From: Gillisia sp. CAL575
Lineage (GTDB): Bacteria > Bacteroidota > Bacteroidia > Flavobacteriales > Flavobacteriaceae
Direction of reading: 5' to 3'
Length of the DNA stretch: 64,000 nt
NCBI RefSeq assembly: GCF_000403785.1
Contig: NZ_APHJ01000025.1
Coordinates: forward strand, 91,337 to 155,336
Part shown: piece by piece, positions 49,103-57,760 of the stretch
How positions within the stretch are numbered: the stretch's first letter is position 1
Layout of the letters: each line of letters starts with the position of its first letter
Position numbers and translations under genes: made by a program
The notes under the pieces: model-generated
Seen by the model: only the letters and a program-made list of their open reading frames with translations
What the model was told of the DNA's origin: nothing
The model's database searches: none

Positions 49103-49466
49103 AAACCTTTAGTCAATTTCTTAAATTATTTATTCTTTAAAATGTATACTAATAACATTTGTTAATTCAATAAGGACAAAGCAGAAGCAATCTTAAAACT
49201 CCCGTGAATCTTATCTTTTTAAACATTCCTTGTTTTTACTATATAACTTTTTTACTGTAATGTTTATTATTCATAATAATTTTCATTTTAAACTGCAGTG
49301 ACTGGATTAATTGCTATTGAAAGATATTCGAGTGCTGGAGATAAGAAAATACTGAAAGAATTTTTATGAGAATTACTTCAAATTTCCTTTGCCCATATTT
49401 AAGAGTTTTCTTTAGCCAGAAACAGAATTTTCAATCAATGAATAGTTACTCTATATACAAACCAAA
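49103..49466. other. AT-rich spacer
   Basis: About 360 bp. No gene, RNA or repeat could be supported. Short frames here are shadows. Confidence 0.55.
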
Positions 49467-49655
49467 TCAAGTTTTAGCGAAACTGTTTTTTCTTATTTTA
49501 AGAATTGCTAACAGCATTAATCCAAACCCAATTCCGATAGATGCACCTTTATAAAAATCTGATAATTCTAAATAGTGCCAAATTATTTGAGAAAGTGCAA
49601 TGATAATTAAACCAACTGAAATTAATTGTAATAACTGAATTTTGCGCTTATTCAT
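49467..49655 (-). CDS. Small two-helix membrane protein
   Basis: A 62-residue protein, MNKRKIQLLQLISVGLIII..., with two hydrophobic segments (about 9-27 and 37-52). Its beginning (MNKRKIQL) resembles that of the 40-residue protein at 56869-56991 (MNKKRIQL), which suggests related small inner-membrane proteins. Function unknown. It is the first gene of the long same-strand accessory run. Confidence 0.6.
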   Translation of the reverse strand: MNKRKIQLLQLISVGLIIIALSQIIWHYLELSDFYKGASIGIGFGLMLLAILKIRKNSFAKT

Positions 49656-49788
49656 TTTTAATAATATTTAATTTCTTGAAATTACAATTTTGAATTTTGT
49701 TTTTCTTATTTATAAAATTGTTATTTAGAATTTAATATTTTTCAGGAGTGCCAATTGCTAAAGCTTTTATTATTTTCGGCATACTTTG

Positions 49789-50496
49789 TTATGGCTGAAT
49801 TTCACATACGCATCGAAATCCTGTCGCTTCATTTGGAAATTCGGAGGGAGAGCTATTCTTCCAATTCTGCCCAAAAAGGTTTTCTTTCAACGTATACTCT
49901 GAAATATTATATAAAACAAAATCATTTTCTTCATTCTGGGTTTTGAATTTAGTAGGATTTTTACCAGCGTGATACTTGAATTTATTGAGATTTTCGAAAT
50001 ATTCCTTGGCTAAACTTATTTCATCTTCTTTGGGCAATCTATAATTAATCTTGTAATTGATTTGGTCAGTTTTATTTGACCAAGAATATCGTACCATTTC
50101 TGTCCTCCATTTGCAATAGTCCAAGGCTTGTTCTTTAGATACATTCAAGACAGGCGAATTTTTGTATCTATAATTTTCAAAGTAATTTTTCTTTGTAAGG
50201 AAACTTCCCTTCTTATTCAGGTTTTTTAAGAAGGAAGGATATAAAAATGTTAGTCGATCAAATTTTTGATCTGCGCTTTTATGAAATTCAGAAAAAGAAT
50301 CAAAACCTTTTTTTCTAATGAAATGTTTTGCTGTTAAATATTCCAAGAACATTAAATTGGTAACAGGAACTTTATCAATGAACAAACTGTCATTCAGAAA
50401 AATTGTTCCAGGTGGGGTTTCTAAATTGTTTTGACCAAATAAAGTCGGGGAATTCAGATTTAAGCTAATAAATAATAAAATAAAAAGTTTCTTCAT
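49789..50496 (-). CDS. Secreted FGE/SUMF1-like domain protein
   Basis: About 235 residues from the ATG at 50496, which gives a signal peptide (MKKLFILLFISLNLNSPTLF). An upstream in-frame ATG at 50553 adds 19 residues. The mature sequence follows the formylglycine-generating-enzyme-like pattern: PPGTIFLNDSLFIDKVPVTN, SPVLNVSKEQALDYCKWRTE, YRLPKEDEISLAKEYF and the terminal ATGFRCVCE. The oxidising cysteine pair of true FGE is not evident, so it is probably non-catalytic, like the gliding-motility GldJ/GldK group. Its exact role is unknown. Confidence 0.75.
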   Translation of the reverse strand: MKKLFILLFISLNLNSPTLFGQNNLETPPGTIFLNDSLFIDKVPVTNLMFLEYLTAKHFIRKKGFDSFSEFHKSADQKFDRLTFLYPSFLKNLNKKGSFLTKKNYFENYRYKNSPVLNVSKEQALDYCKWRTEMVRYSWSNKTDQINYKINYRLPKEDEISLAKEYFENLNKFKYHAGKNPTKFKTQNEENDFVLYNISEYTLKENLFGQNWKNSSPSEFPNEATGFRCVCEIQP

Positions 50497-50614
50497 AAGG
50501 GTAAACGGTTTAAAATCAGGCAAATAGTTTGGAGCCGAAAGTCCAAATCTCAATTAAAATTTCCGATGTTATTGTTTCAACTATAAAACAATTATTCAGA
50601 TCTATTTTTTTTAA

Positions 50615-51544
50615 TTAATTACATCCTATTGCATCAACTAACCTTTGTTCAACGATACTTTTTTGTGTCGGAGAAAATTCAGTTGAATAAAAGTCATTTC
50701 TCATTATAGAATTGTTCCATTCTCTCCAATAACCTGTTTGAGAATACCTTGATCCTTCAAACCATTTATCTGGATTATGTGTTAGAACGTTTAATTTTGG
50801 TATTGTTGGTAGAAACCAAGGTTGTAATTTCATTGCACAATTAGATTCGGAATTTTCATACTCATCATCCATATTTCCAAAAGAATGACCGAATTCATGT
50901 CTTATCAAAAATTTGAATATTTCATCACTGTCATTTTTTGAAACGATCATATTAGAAACCTTGGGATCTGAAATTGTATTATATTCTGTTATACCAGGAA
51001 ATTCAGCACTTGCAAAATATCCTGAAGAATTTACTATAATTATGGTATACGCATAATCTCCTGTTGAGTAGCGTCCATATAAGGTTTCAAGAGTGTCTCT
51101 TTTTGAAGATTCCAGGCCTAACAAACGTTCAAGTCCAATTTTGTTGCTAAACACACTCCAAGGAGTTTGTGAGGTAGTATTAGTGCCAGTTGTTCCATTA
51201 CAATCGCTGGTAAATTCTATTGTTCTAATACCTGAGGTTAAGGATGGCGAGTCTACTCTATAAAAGTTTAAGCTATTGCTTGAGGAGGCAAAAGGTTCCA
51301 TATCAAGAATTGCTTGTTTTGCAATATTACTTAAATTTTGAAATTCTGGTATTTCTTCCTCTGTAAAGCCTTCCGCTAAGAATATAATGTTAGCAACACA
51401 ACCTGTTTTTTCTTCTCCAATTATTATTGGACAAGGGAATTTAGGGTCTTCACAGTTTTGAGTGATCTCTTTTTCTGGTAAGTCATCATTATTACAGCTA
51501 AAAATGAGAACACACGTTAAAATAAGAAATATAGTTTTTTGCAT
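50615..51544 (-). CDS. M64 family (IgA-peptidase-like) metallopeptidase lipoprotein
   Basis: A 309-residue lipoprotein (lipobox LILTCVLIFSCNN). FLIRHEFGHSFGNMDDEYE carries the HExxH zinc motif with the third acidic ligand, in the arrangement of peptidase family M64. The NIIFLAEGFTEEEIPEF and FYRVDSPSL segments are typical N-terminal parts of the family. It probably acts as a surface protease. It contains few cysteines besides the lipobox and a possible disulfide pair. It is followed by a spacer with a copy of the long repeat. Confidence 0.88.
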   Translation of the reverse strand: MQKTIFLILTCVLIFSCNNDDLPEKEITQNCEDPKFPCPIIIGEEKTGCVANIIFLAEGFTEEEIPEFQNLSNIAKQAILDMEPFASSSNSLNFYRVDSPSLTSGIRTIEFTSDCNGTTGTNTTSQTPWSVFSNKIGLERLLGLESSKRDTLETLYGRYSTGDYAYTIIIVNSSGYFASAEFPGITEYNTISDPKVSNMIVSKNDSDEIFKFLIRHEFGHSFGNMDDEYENSESNCAMKLQPWFLPTIPKLNVLTHNPDKWFEGSRYSQTGYWREWNNSIMRNDFYSTEFSPTQKSIVEQRLVDAIGCN

Positions 51545-51604
51545 ACTTTTTTAAGATTAAATCATGAATTCTCTAATCAACTTTGGCATTCCTGTCTTGG
51601 AAAA

Positions 51605-51723
51605 GGCAACTAACGTGGAGTAGGGAGGTGTTGCGATAAATTCCTGAATTGTAGGCTTTGTTAGTTTTAATTTAAACTCTAAAATATAACTTTTTATTTA
51701 AACACCCCATTTTAGCATTTAAC
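51605..51723 (-). repeat. Long inverted-repeat element, copy A (degenerate)
   Basis: On the plus strand TAACGTGGAGTAGGGA (from 51611) matches copies at 58.4, 60.7 and 63.0 kb. It continues through TTGTTAGTTTTAATTTAAAC, CTCTAAAATATAAC and ends CATTTTAGCATTTAAC, matching the same order of blocks over about 119 bp. It lies upstream of the M64 peptidase gene. Read in gene sense it begins GTTAAATGCTA. Confidence 0.6.
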
Positions 51724-52152
51724 CTATTCTGGCAGTAGTAATGTCAGTCACTTAAAGAGTTGTTATTTTTTTTGTAATAGTCCTCTAATTCTGAAATTGA
51801 TTTAAAAATCTTGGGGAGAGATTTTTTAAATTATATATTTCTCTGAATTAAGGTGTTAATTCAAATTAAATTCTAAAATTATGATTATAAGCTTATTAAT
51901 TCTAAATAAATCACACTTTATACAGCTTTCTTTTAATGAAGAATAAAAATTGTTATTGCTGGCTGCATATAATGCCCAACGGTTTAACGGTTTGGGTTGA
52001 CTAAAGGGTCCTGGAGCAGGGATTAGACATTCCTAAACCTTTTTTATGGTGAGAGTTCTTGTTTGTTTCTTGGTTTTTTAGATATCATTTTTCAGCCGAA
52101 TACATACCAATAATAGTGATTAATGACACTCGATTTTAATGGTGTAATTCAG
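51724..52152. other. Non-coding spacer between repeat copy A and the DUF2807 gene terminator
   Basis: About 430 bp with no credible gene. Near 51978 there is a direct duplication of AACGGTTT flanked by CCCAA and TTGGG, followed by GGAGCAGGGATTAGACATTCC-like sequence (read as GCAGGGATTAG). It faintly resembles the long repeats and may be another decayed copy. Confidence 0.45.
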
Positions 52153-52196
52153 TAAAAAACCAGATTAAAACCTAGTAGTCAACAATCTGGATTTTT
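52153..52196 (-). terminator. Terminator of the DUF2807 gene
   Basis: CCAGATT/AATCTGG stem (7 bp) with a 17-nt loop, followed on the minus strand by TTTTTT, 33 bp after the stop codon. Confidence 0.65.
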
Positions 52197-52228
52197 ATAA
52201 ATATCTTTAATAATTAAATAGAAAGCTA

Positions 52229-53011
52229 TTAATTGATTCTTGTAATCTTCGTTTCTCCTATTACGATCCCTTTATCTATTTCTGGGTTGCCAGAGTAAAT
52301 AATTGTGGCTTCTCCATAAGATGTTATTTTAAGCTTTTTAGAAACATTCAATTGAAAACTTCCATCTCCATATGCAGTTAACTTTGTTTCCGTATTTACT
52401 ATGTTAGAGGTATTAACTTTACTTTCTCCATATGCAGTAAATTTCTGCTTTTCAATGTTTCCTTTTGTGATTTCCAGATAACTTTCCCCATATATAGATA
52501 CCTGTAGATATTTAAGGTAGACATCATTAAAGTAAACCTGAGATTCCCCATATATGTTTAAACGTAAATTGTCTGAATTCATAGTGCTTTTAAAAACAAA
52601 CTTTTCTTCTCCTCTTAAGTCTAATGAACTAATTTTCTTATAAGTGATAATGGCTCTAACTACAGTGCCGTTATAGATGGAGGTGTTTCTGATGTTCCCC
52701 TTATTTTTTTCTTTCCTTTTATTTGCTGTGATTTTTGCATCATCTAAATATACATTTAGTGTGTTATTTTTAACAATGACATTCAGCTTATCCATTGGTA
52801 CTGTAATAAATTCAATACTCACAGATTCTTTGTTTCCTTCTACGAAAATGACTTCAATATTTGGGCTTATAATAACCTTGTCAAAAGCTTCGACATCAAT
52901 AACTTTAGATTGAGCAATGGAATAATTTGAGCAAAACAGGAATGCCAGAACTGCTAAACTTGTTATTTTTACTATCTTTTTTAATGGAATAATCTTTTGA
53001 TCTTTAAACAT
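52229..53011 (-). CDS. DUF2807 (head GIN domain) secreted protein
   Basis: A 260-residue exported protein. Its likely signal peptide is AVLAFLFCSNYSIAQ (about residues 17-33), after a longer basic start, so an internal start is possible. The mature part begins VIDVEAFDKVIISPNIEVIFVEG, the typical DUF2807 opening. It consists of repeating beta-helix turns in which YGES/YGDG recurs (IYGESQVYF, IYGESYLEI, AYGESKVNT, AYGDGSFQL, SYGEATIIY). Such proteins are predicted surface-exposed single-stranded beta-helices with no known enzyme activity. Confidence 0.88.
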   Translation of the reverse strand: MFKDQKIIPLKKIVKITSLAVLAFLFCSNYSIAQSKVIDVEAFDKVIISPNIEVIFVEGNKESVSIEFITVPMDKLNVIVKNNTLNVYLDDAKITANKRKEKNKGNIRNTSIYNGTVVRAIITYKKISSLDLRGEEKFVFKSTMNSDNLRLNIYGESQVYFNDVYLKYLQVSIYGESYLEITKGNIEKQKFTAYGESKVNTSNIVNTETKLTAYGDGSFQLNVSKKLKITSYGEATIIYSGNPEIDKGIVIGETKITRIN

Positions 53012-53267
53012 TTGCTGAAATTTTAATGATTATACTTTTTATAAAGACAGTACTTTTTTTGAAGTGTTACACTTTTACTTATAAAACTCTTTGATGAATA
53101 TCGAATTATAGATAATCTTAGCCTTGCTTTTCCTTAACCCAACTCCCTCGAGTAATTACATATAATAGTGCTTAGAATAATATGTGTAGTCGAATTCTTT
53201 ATTAGAATTTTGTCCTGCAATTTAGAGATTTAAACAATTAAGTTTATTCAGCCTTACTAATCTCAGT

Positions 53268-53816
53268 TTATAAATCAAATCCTAAATTAAGCTGAAACAT
53301 AACCGGAAATATATTCCCTCTACCTTCTACACCTATATAATATTGAGGTCCAATATCAAATAGTAAATGAAAATTTTTCCCGTATTTTCTTTGTATTCCC
53401 CAAGTTGGTCCTACAGCCCAATCATAGTCCGATGTTCTAAAAACGTTATCTGCAATAGACGGACCCCGACTTATTATTCTCGCAGAAATGAAATTTCCTG
53501 AATTGTTATCTACAGTTTTTCCCTTTCTAACCCGCTTATCAATATTATAAAACCATTTTTGTTGTAAATCTACAAATGGCGCAATAATATAAATAATCCC
53601 ATTTGCTCCTGAAGTTAAATCGGGATATCCTCCTCCATATCCAATTCCAAAAGCGGCTGAAAATGTTGAATAATTTCCTGTTGGGAGTTCCAATTCTAAG
53701 GCAGGATTTAGAAAATTAACTCTCCAGACTTTTTCTGTTTTATAAGATTTTTCCTCTTGCGCATTTGTTGTAATTGCAAATAGCGCTAGAATAACTAATA
53801 TTGATATTGTTTTCAT
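53268..53816 (-). CDS. Putative outer-membrane beta-barrel protein
   Basis: A 182-residue protein with a clear signal peptide (residues 1-19, ending TNAQ). Alternating hydrophobic strands such as TFSAAFGIGYGGGYPD, FHLLFDIGPQYYIG and the terminal FQLNLGFDL fit a small outer-membrane barrel. No named family is recognised with confidence. It could belong to the DUF3575-type or OmpW-like small barrels. Confidence 0.6.
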   Translation of the reverse strand: MKTISILVILALFAITTNAQEEKSYKTEKVWRVNFLNPALELELPTGNYSTFSAAFGIGYGGGYPDLTSGANGIIYIIAPFVDLQQKWFYNIDKRVRKGKTVDNNSGNFISARIISRGPSIADNVFRTSDYDWAVGPTWGIQRKYGKNFHLLFDIGPQYYIGVEGRGNIFPVMFQLNLGFDL

Positions 53817-53972
53817 AAATATGTAATTTGTAGATTTAAATTAAATTTAAAATTATTGGTGTCGTGTAAATCCCAATAGGGGCGGTGTAGGGGAGTGATC
53901 CTATTTATCAGGATTAGGCTTTGGTTTATCATTATTTGGTTAAAAAAATATACTAATGATTACCTAGGGCTT

Positions 53973-54464
53973 TTATTTGTTCAGTTTTTCAAATTCAAAT
54001 GATATTTTCATTTCTCCTCCAGAAACTGTAGCATTTAATTGATTGCCATCTATCCAATATTTTATTCTGTTTGGAAATTCGATTTCATTATTTTCACAAA
54101 TAAATTCAGTTTTTGTATAACTGGTTCCTCTAAATATAATTGATTCTTCATAGGGAGTTTTAACGACTAGATCCCAAAATTTTGCTCCTTTTGTAAGTCG
54201 AATATTTTCTTGCTTAAAATTGTCTCCATTTTGCATGGTAAAGCCTATCCCGGAGTATTCAGTCTTATTTGTTTTTTCCCAGTATTCAAAAGTATCTTTC
54301 CCTTCATCTTCGTTTAGTCGCTTCCATTTACCTAATAGCCAGTCAAAATTTTCAGGATTCTTTATTAAAGTATCAGATTTAGACTCAGTTCTTAAATCCT
54401 CTTTTTTATTTTGATTACAGGCTAAAATTAAAATCCCAAGTAAGAAAATCAATTCTCTTTTCAT
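53973..54464 (-). CDS. DUF6265-like lipoprotein
   Basis: A 163-residue lipoprotein (LILACNQN lipobox). WLLGKWKRLNEDEGKDTFEYWEK is the opening of a lipocalin-like DUF6265 barrel, and TEFICENNEIEFPNRIKYW and NQLNATVSGG follow. It is probably a small ligand-binding or structural envelope protein. Function unknown. Confidence 0.78.
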   Translation of the reverse strand: MKRELIFLLGILILACNQNKKEDLRTESKSDTLIKNPENFDWLLGKWKRLNEDEGKDTFEYWEKTNKTEYSGIGFTMQNGDNFKQENIRLTKGAKFWDLVVKTPYEESIIFRGTSYTKTEFICENNEIEFPNRIKYWIDGNQLNATVSGGEMKISFEFEKLNK

Positions 54465-54608
54465 AATTTCTGGTTGATACTGGATGATACTGGTTGCTAT
54501 TGGTCTTGATTATATTAACTGTTATGTGCAAGCATGCAAACTTGTATGCAATGTTGTGAATTTTTAAATCTTCAAAATTACTTTTGAGTAGAACTAGCTA
54601 TAAAAAGT

Positions 54609-55445
54609 CTAATTCCACCTAATTTGATAGGGATATCTTTCATAAACTACATTGTCTTCATTAATCGAGAAGCCTTTCCGTGCATATTCCTTTGCGCTTT
54701 TATACACGCTATCGGCTTCCTCTGGTTTTCCTAATTTATAAAGGATTTTGGCCTTGTAATATTGAACATCTGAAAATTGGGGATATCGCGCTAATGCTTG
54801 ATCAAATAATACTAAGGCTTCATCATATTTTTTTAGTTCATACTTGCTAATTCCATAGTAAAATAGGTCTAAATGATGTAGCCAGTCTTCACCTTTTTTA
54901 TCAAGGGTTCTTTGGTAATCTTTCTCAAATAATTTTTCTGCTTCCTCGAATTCACTGAGTTGCAAATAGCTCAATGCAATGTAAAAATCGTAAGAGTGAT
55001 CCATTACAAAGCCATAACCATAGGTCTCCTGATAATCTTGAAAATCATTAATAGCATCTTTATATTGCTTAGAAAATATACACTTAATAAAGGCTCGGTA
55101 GTTTTGCCATCTTTCAGGATTGTATTTTACTGCTTTATCAATAAAAGTCATTCCTATCTCGTATTTGCTTTGCTTGAAAAGTGGCATAGCTTTCTGTTGC
55201 CAGAAATAAGCTAATGTAGAATCTACTTCCAGTCCTTTATCTATTTCATTTTGCCATTCCTGAGAATAAACATCGGTTTGCCAAGCCCCGTTTTTAAGAT
55301 AAATTTCTTTTAAAGAATCTTGTTGTTTCTCAGTGAATTTTGAAACTGATTTTTCATTGGAATTTTTTAATTCTTCTTTCTGATTACAACTATTTAAAGT
55401 TGAAATAAAAAGCAAAGTCAGAAGGGGTAATTTTAAGTATTTCAA
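54609..55445 (-). CDS. TPR-repeat lipoprotein
   Basis: A 278-residue lipoprotein (LLFISTLNSCNQK lipobox). At least four TPR-like helical pairs can be read, for example YEIGMTFIDKAVKYNPERWQ, FYIALSYLQLSEFEEAEKLF, FYYGISKYELKKYDEALVLF and QYYKAKILYKLGKPEEADSVY. TPR proteins of the envelope mediate protein contacts. No partner is evident from the neighbours. Confidence 0.82.
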   Translation of the reverse strand: MKYLKLPLLTLLFISTLNSCNQKEELKNSNEKSVSKFTEKQQDSLKEIYLKNGAWQTDVYSQEWQNEIDKGLEVDSTLAYFWQQKAMPLFKQSKYEIGMTFIDKAVKYNPERWQNYRAFIKCIFSKQYKDAINDFQDYQETYGYGFVMDHSYDFYIALSYLQLSEFEEAEKLFEKDYQRTLDKKGEDWLHHLDLFYYGISKYELKKYDEALVLFDQALARYPQFSDVQYYKAKILYKLGKPEEADSVYKSAKEYARKGFSINEDNVVYERYPYQIRWN

Positions 55446-55778
55446 ATCTTATTTTAAATTTTGCACATGCATATATCATTATTTTTAAATACTAAAACCC
55501 CAGAATCTCAAGACAAAATATTTCTTAATAACAAGAGAGAAACTCTAAATGGGTAGGGCAACTGGAATTTCCGTGTTTCAAACATAATTCTATTTTTCTA
55601 AAGCTCCTAACTCTTTAGTCTACTAGTTATAAACACTTATTAACGAAGAGAGTGATCTTTATAATAATTATTGATTAGATCGGTCTAGATTTTCAAGGAT
55701 GTAGATCTATGAAATTTTACTTTTTTACCAAATGTCGGACGTATACATTTATCAGATGCTACCTGTTTCGTTTGAATT
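55446..55778. other. AT-rich spacer
   Basis: About 330 bp without a gene. It contains no clear copy of the repeat families found further right. Confidence 0.5.
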
Positions 55779-56225
55779 TTAATTTACTTTAACGTTAGTT
55801 TTCTTATCTACAATTTTCATTATAACTGTTTCAGCCCATAAATCGCCAAGTCTTTGATTCTTGTCAGTATTTTTAATTGCAATAATTGCTGGAATTCCCC
55901 AAATAAAAATATCTATGGGATCTAAAAATCTTCTCTTTATAGCCTGAGTAAAATAAATTTTACTTCCATCTGTCTGTCTAACTTCTAGTTCAAAAAGTTG
56001 ATGTCCCAATGTTGCAGAAAAAATAATTTCAGATAGCACAAAATATATAAACCATACTAGAATAATAGGTAAGGTCATTGCTCCATTTACCTCTTGTCCA
56101 CCATCTCCAGTATCGTGGCCAAAAAACCCGATATAAATCATTCAGAACAAATAAAACAGTCCATAATCAATTATAGTGGCAATAATTCTTTTAGTTAGAT
56201 AAGGCTCTGTATTTGATACAATCAT
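55779..56225 (-). pseudogene. RDD family membrane protein interrupted by an in-frame TGA
   Basis: Reading from an ATG at 56225 gives 27 codons, MIVSNTEPYLTKRIIATIID then YGLFYLF. They end at TGA (56142-56144), and the same frame then continues for 120 codons with MIYIGFFGHDTGDGG, LGHQLFELEVRQTDG, IKRRFLDPIDIF and NQRLGDLWAETVI. This is a complete RDD protein (about 148 residues, three membrane segments) split by one stop codon after the KRIIATIIDYG start. Translation from the internal ATG would miss the first helix and its Arg-Asp motif. It may be a recent nonsense mutation or a sequencing error. Confidence 0.75.
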
Positions 56226-56257
56226 AATGAATCTTGCTTGGAAAGGTTTGGATTAAG

Positions 56258-56304
56258 GCAGGTAGCCGACTTAGGATTTTCACAATAATGCCCGCTATTT
56301 GTGC
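56258..56304 (-). repeat. Short repeat element, copy F
   Basis: GCAGGTAGCCGACTTAGG opens a 47-bp unit that ends GCCCGCTATTTGTGC. The first 26 bp match copy G at 57080 in 25 positions, and the GCCCGCTAT end is also shared. The two ends form an imperfect inverted repeat (GCAGGTAGC against GCTATTTGTGC). The end motifs are the same as in the long repeats, so it may be an internally deleted version. Confidence 0.75.
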
Positions 56305-56352
56305 GTAACAGATAATTTAAATAGTGTTGAATACTAGCAGCTTAATTAAGTT

Positions 56353-56520
56353 CTAAATTACTTTTACTATCAGATTGAGCAATTGATAAGATATTATCCC
56401 AGAAATTATTCCTAGAATGATCCAAGGCAAACGATCTTTAAAACTTAATTTTATAGATCTTTCTTGTATTAGATTATTTTCTTTCAAGACTTTTAATTGT
56501 ATAACCGATTTATCAAACAT
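56353..56520 (-). CDS. Tiny single-helix membrane protein (55 aa)
   Basis: ATG at 56520. The product begins MFDKSVIQLKVLKENNL, followed by a basic stretch and one membrane helix, PWIILGIISGIISYQLLNL. It lies in a block of four tiny ORFs between repeat copies F and G. Function unknown. Coding potential is supported by clean start/stop placement only. Confidence 0.5.
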   Translation of the reverse strand: MFDKSVIQLKVLKENNLIQERSIKLSFKDRLPWIILGIISGIISYQLLNLIVKVI

Positions 56521-56534
56521 ATTGTATTTAGTAA

Positions 56535-56696
56535 TTATTGAGAAATCTTCACTTCAATTTTAAACTTATGTTTTGTACCAATAAATGAATAGCGACTTGA
56601 TTTTTCTTCTCCATCGAGAATAACTTTTTCTTTACTAAATATTGAGTTTTCAAATTTTATTTGATGGGAATCAATATGGAATGTTGTTTCAGTCAT
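56535..56696 (-). CDS. Tiny soluble hypothetical protein (53 aa)
   Basis: ATG at 56696. The product starts MTETTFHIDSHQIKFEN and ends KHKFKIEVKISQ. It is beta-rich and charged, without a membrane segment. It starts 15 bp before the 55-residue ORF ends its leader region, so the two are probably co-transcribed. No family recognised. Confidence 0.45.
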   Translation of the reverse strand: MTETTFHIDSHQIKFENSIFSKEKVILDGEEKSSRYSFIGTKHKFKIEVKISQ

Positions 56697-56709
56697 ATAT
56701 AATTAAAGT

Positions 56710-56829
56710 TTATATTGGATTATTCCAAGCACCAAGAGCCACTTCTAAAAAATAATCTAGTATAAAAATGGTAATTATTACAAACGCAATTACTCCTATT
56801 ACTTTTAATATTTTTTGGAAGTTTTGCAT
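56710..56829 (-). CDS. Tiny single-helix membrane peptide (39 aa)
   Basis: ATG at 56829. MQNFQKILKVIG leads into one hydrophobic helix (VIAFVIITIFILDYF) with a short acidic tail. Function unknown. Such peptides can be regulators of membrane proteins or toxins, but nothing here proves it. Confidence 0.45.
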   Translation of the reverse strand: MQNFQKILKVIGVIAFVIITIFILDYFLEVALGAWNNPI

Positions 56830-56868
56830 ATTTATATTTTTATGTTTCAATCGTTAAGTCAAGCTTTT

Positions 56869-56991
56869 TTACAGACAATTATTAAATAATCGTCCAAAAT
56901 AATAAGCAATTTGTCCGAGGAACAGAATTGAAAACACAATTAGTAATGAAGCTTTAATTATAAAAGGAAGTTGAATTCGTTTCTTATTCAT
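56869..56991 (-). CDS. Tiny single-helix membrane peptide (40 aa)
   Basis: ATG at 56991. MNKKRIQLPFIIKASLLIVF is a basic head and one membrane helix, followed by GQIAYYFGRLF. The start resembles that of the 62-residue protein at 49467-49655. It is the first of four tiny ORFs between repeats G and F. Confidence 0.45.
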   Translation of the reverse strand: MNKKRIQLPFIIKASLLIVFSILFLGQIAYYFGRLFNNCL

Positions 56992-57079
56992 AACACTCTA
57001 ATTTATAATTTTAAAACTATGAAAATTTTAATAAATGAGCAGTTATTTTTATTACTATAGTAATCTTAATTGAATCATA

Positions 57080-57125
57080 GCAGGTAACCGACTTAGGATT
57101 TTCACGAGATCGCCCGCTATGTGCC
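57080..57125 (-). repeat. Short repeat element, copy G
   Basis: GCAGGTAACCGACTTAGG opens a 46-bp unit that ends CGCCCGCTATGTGCC. It is nearly identical to copy F (25 of the first 26 bases). Copies F and G bracket the block of four tiny ORFs. Confidence 0.75.
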
Positions 57126-57150
57126 ACAAAATCAGGTCGTGAAACTTTTA

Positions 57151-57726
57151 TTATCTATTTAGCTTGAGATATCTACCATCGTCAAAATCTATATATTCAA
57201 TTCCATTTTCTGCTGAGTAAATTACTTGATTTATTTCGGACAGGAGGGATGTTTTAAAAATCAATACATTATTGAAAGTAAAGCCATTTATTTCAATTTC
57301 TGTAAATAGATCTTCACTAAAGTGATTTTGACCATTTGCATTTACTATTCGATAATCTTGATGTGATCCACTTTTGAATAATCTCTTCATAGACAAGATA
57401 AGTTCATCATCGTTGAATCCTCTAGAGAGGATGAATTCAAATTTTAACTCAAATATGTTTATGAAAATTGAGCTTTTCAATACCTCAAAGGTCCATAAAT
57501 TACAACTATCTGGACCAGATCTTTCTTCAAGAATTTGTATTTTTTTTTGTTTAGCGTTCGCAGAGAAAGCAATGTTTTGTTGGCTTATATAAGTCAAACC
57601 AGCATCTTGCTCAAAAGGAATTAAATATTGTTGGTCTACGGGAATTTTATAAATAGAGACAATTTGATCTCTACAGCAACCCATTATAGAAAATATAATA
57701 AGGAGACAGAAAACGGATTTTTTCAT
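57151..57726 (-). CDS. Hypothetical lipoprotein
   Basis: About 191 residues from the ATG at 57726, which gives a lipoprotein signal (MKKSVFCLLIIFSIMGCCRD). A further upstream in-frame ATG at 57795 adds 23 residues and runs into repeat copy H, so it was not chosen. The mature part is beta-rich, with EIEINGFTFNNVLIFKTSLL and NGIEYIDFDDGRYLKLNR at the end, a pattern seen in many uncharacterised flavobacterial lipoproteins. Function unknown. Confidence 0.7.
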   Translation of the reverse strand: MKKSVFCLLIIFSIMGCCRDQIVSIYKIPVDQQYLIPFEQDAGLTYISQQNIAFSANAKQKKIQILEERSGPDSCNLWTFEVLKSSIFINIFELKFEFILSRGFNDDELILSMKRLFKSGSHQDYRIVNANGQNHFSEDLFTEIEINGFTFNNVLIFKTSLLSEINQVIYSAENGIEYIDFDDGRYLKLNR

Positions 57727-57760
57727 GACATTTCGACTATTGTTATAAATTTTGCACGAC

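Noticed and set aside
49366..49554. Plus-strand ORF (62 codons)
   Set aside because: It overlaps the minus-strand membrane protein gene at 49467-49655, and its product has no sensible features.
53860..53920. Possible further repeat copy (GGCGGTGTAGGGGAGTG)
   Set aside because: The resemblance to GTAGCGTGGAGTAGGG is short and not continued in the flanks.
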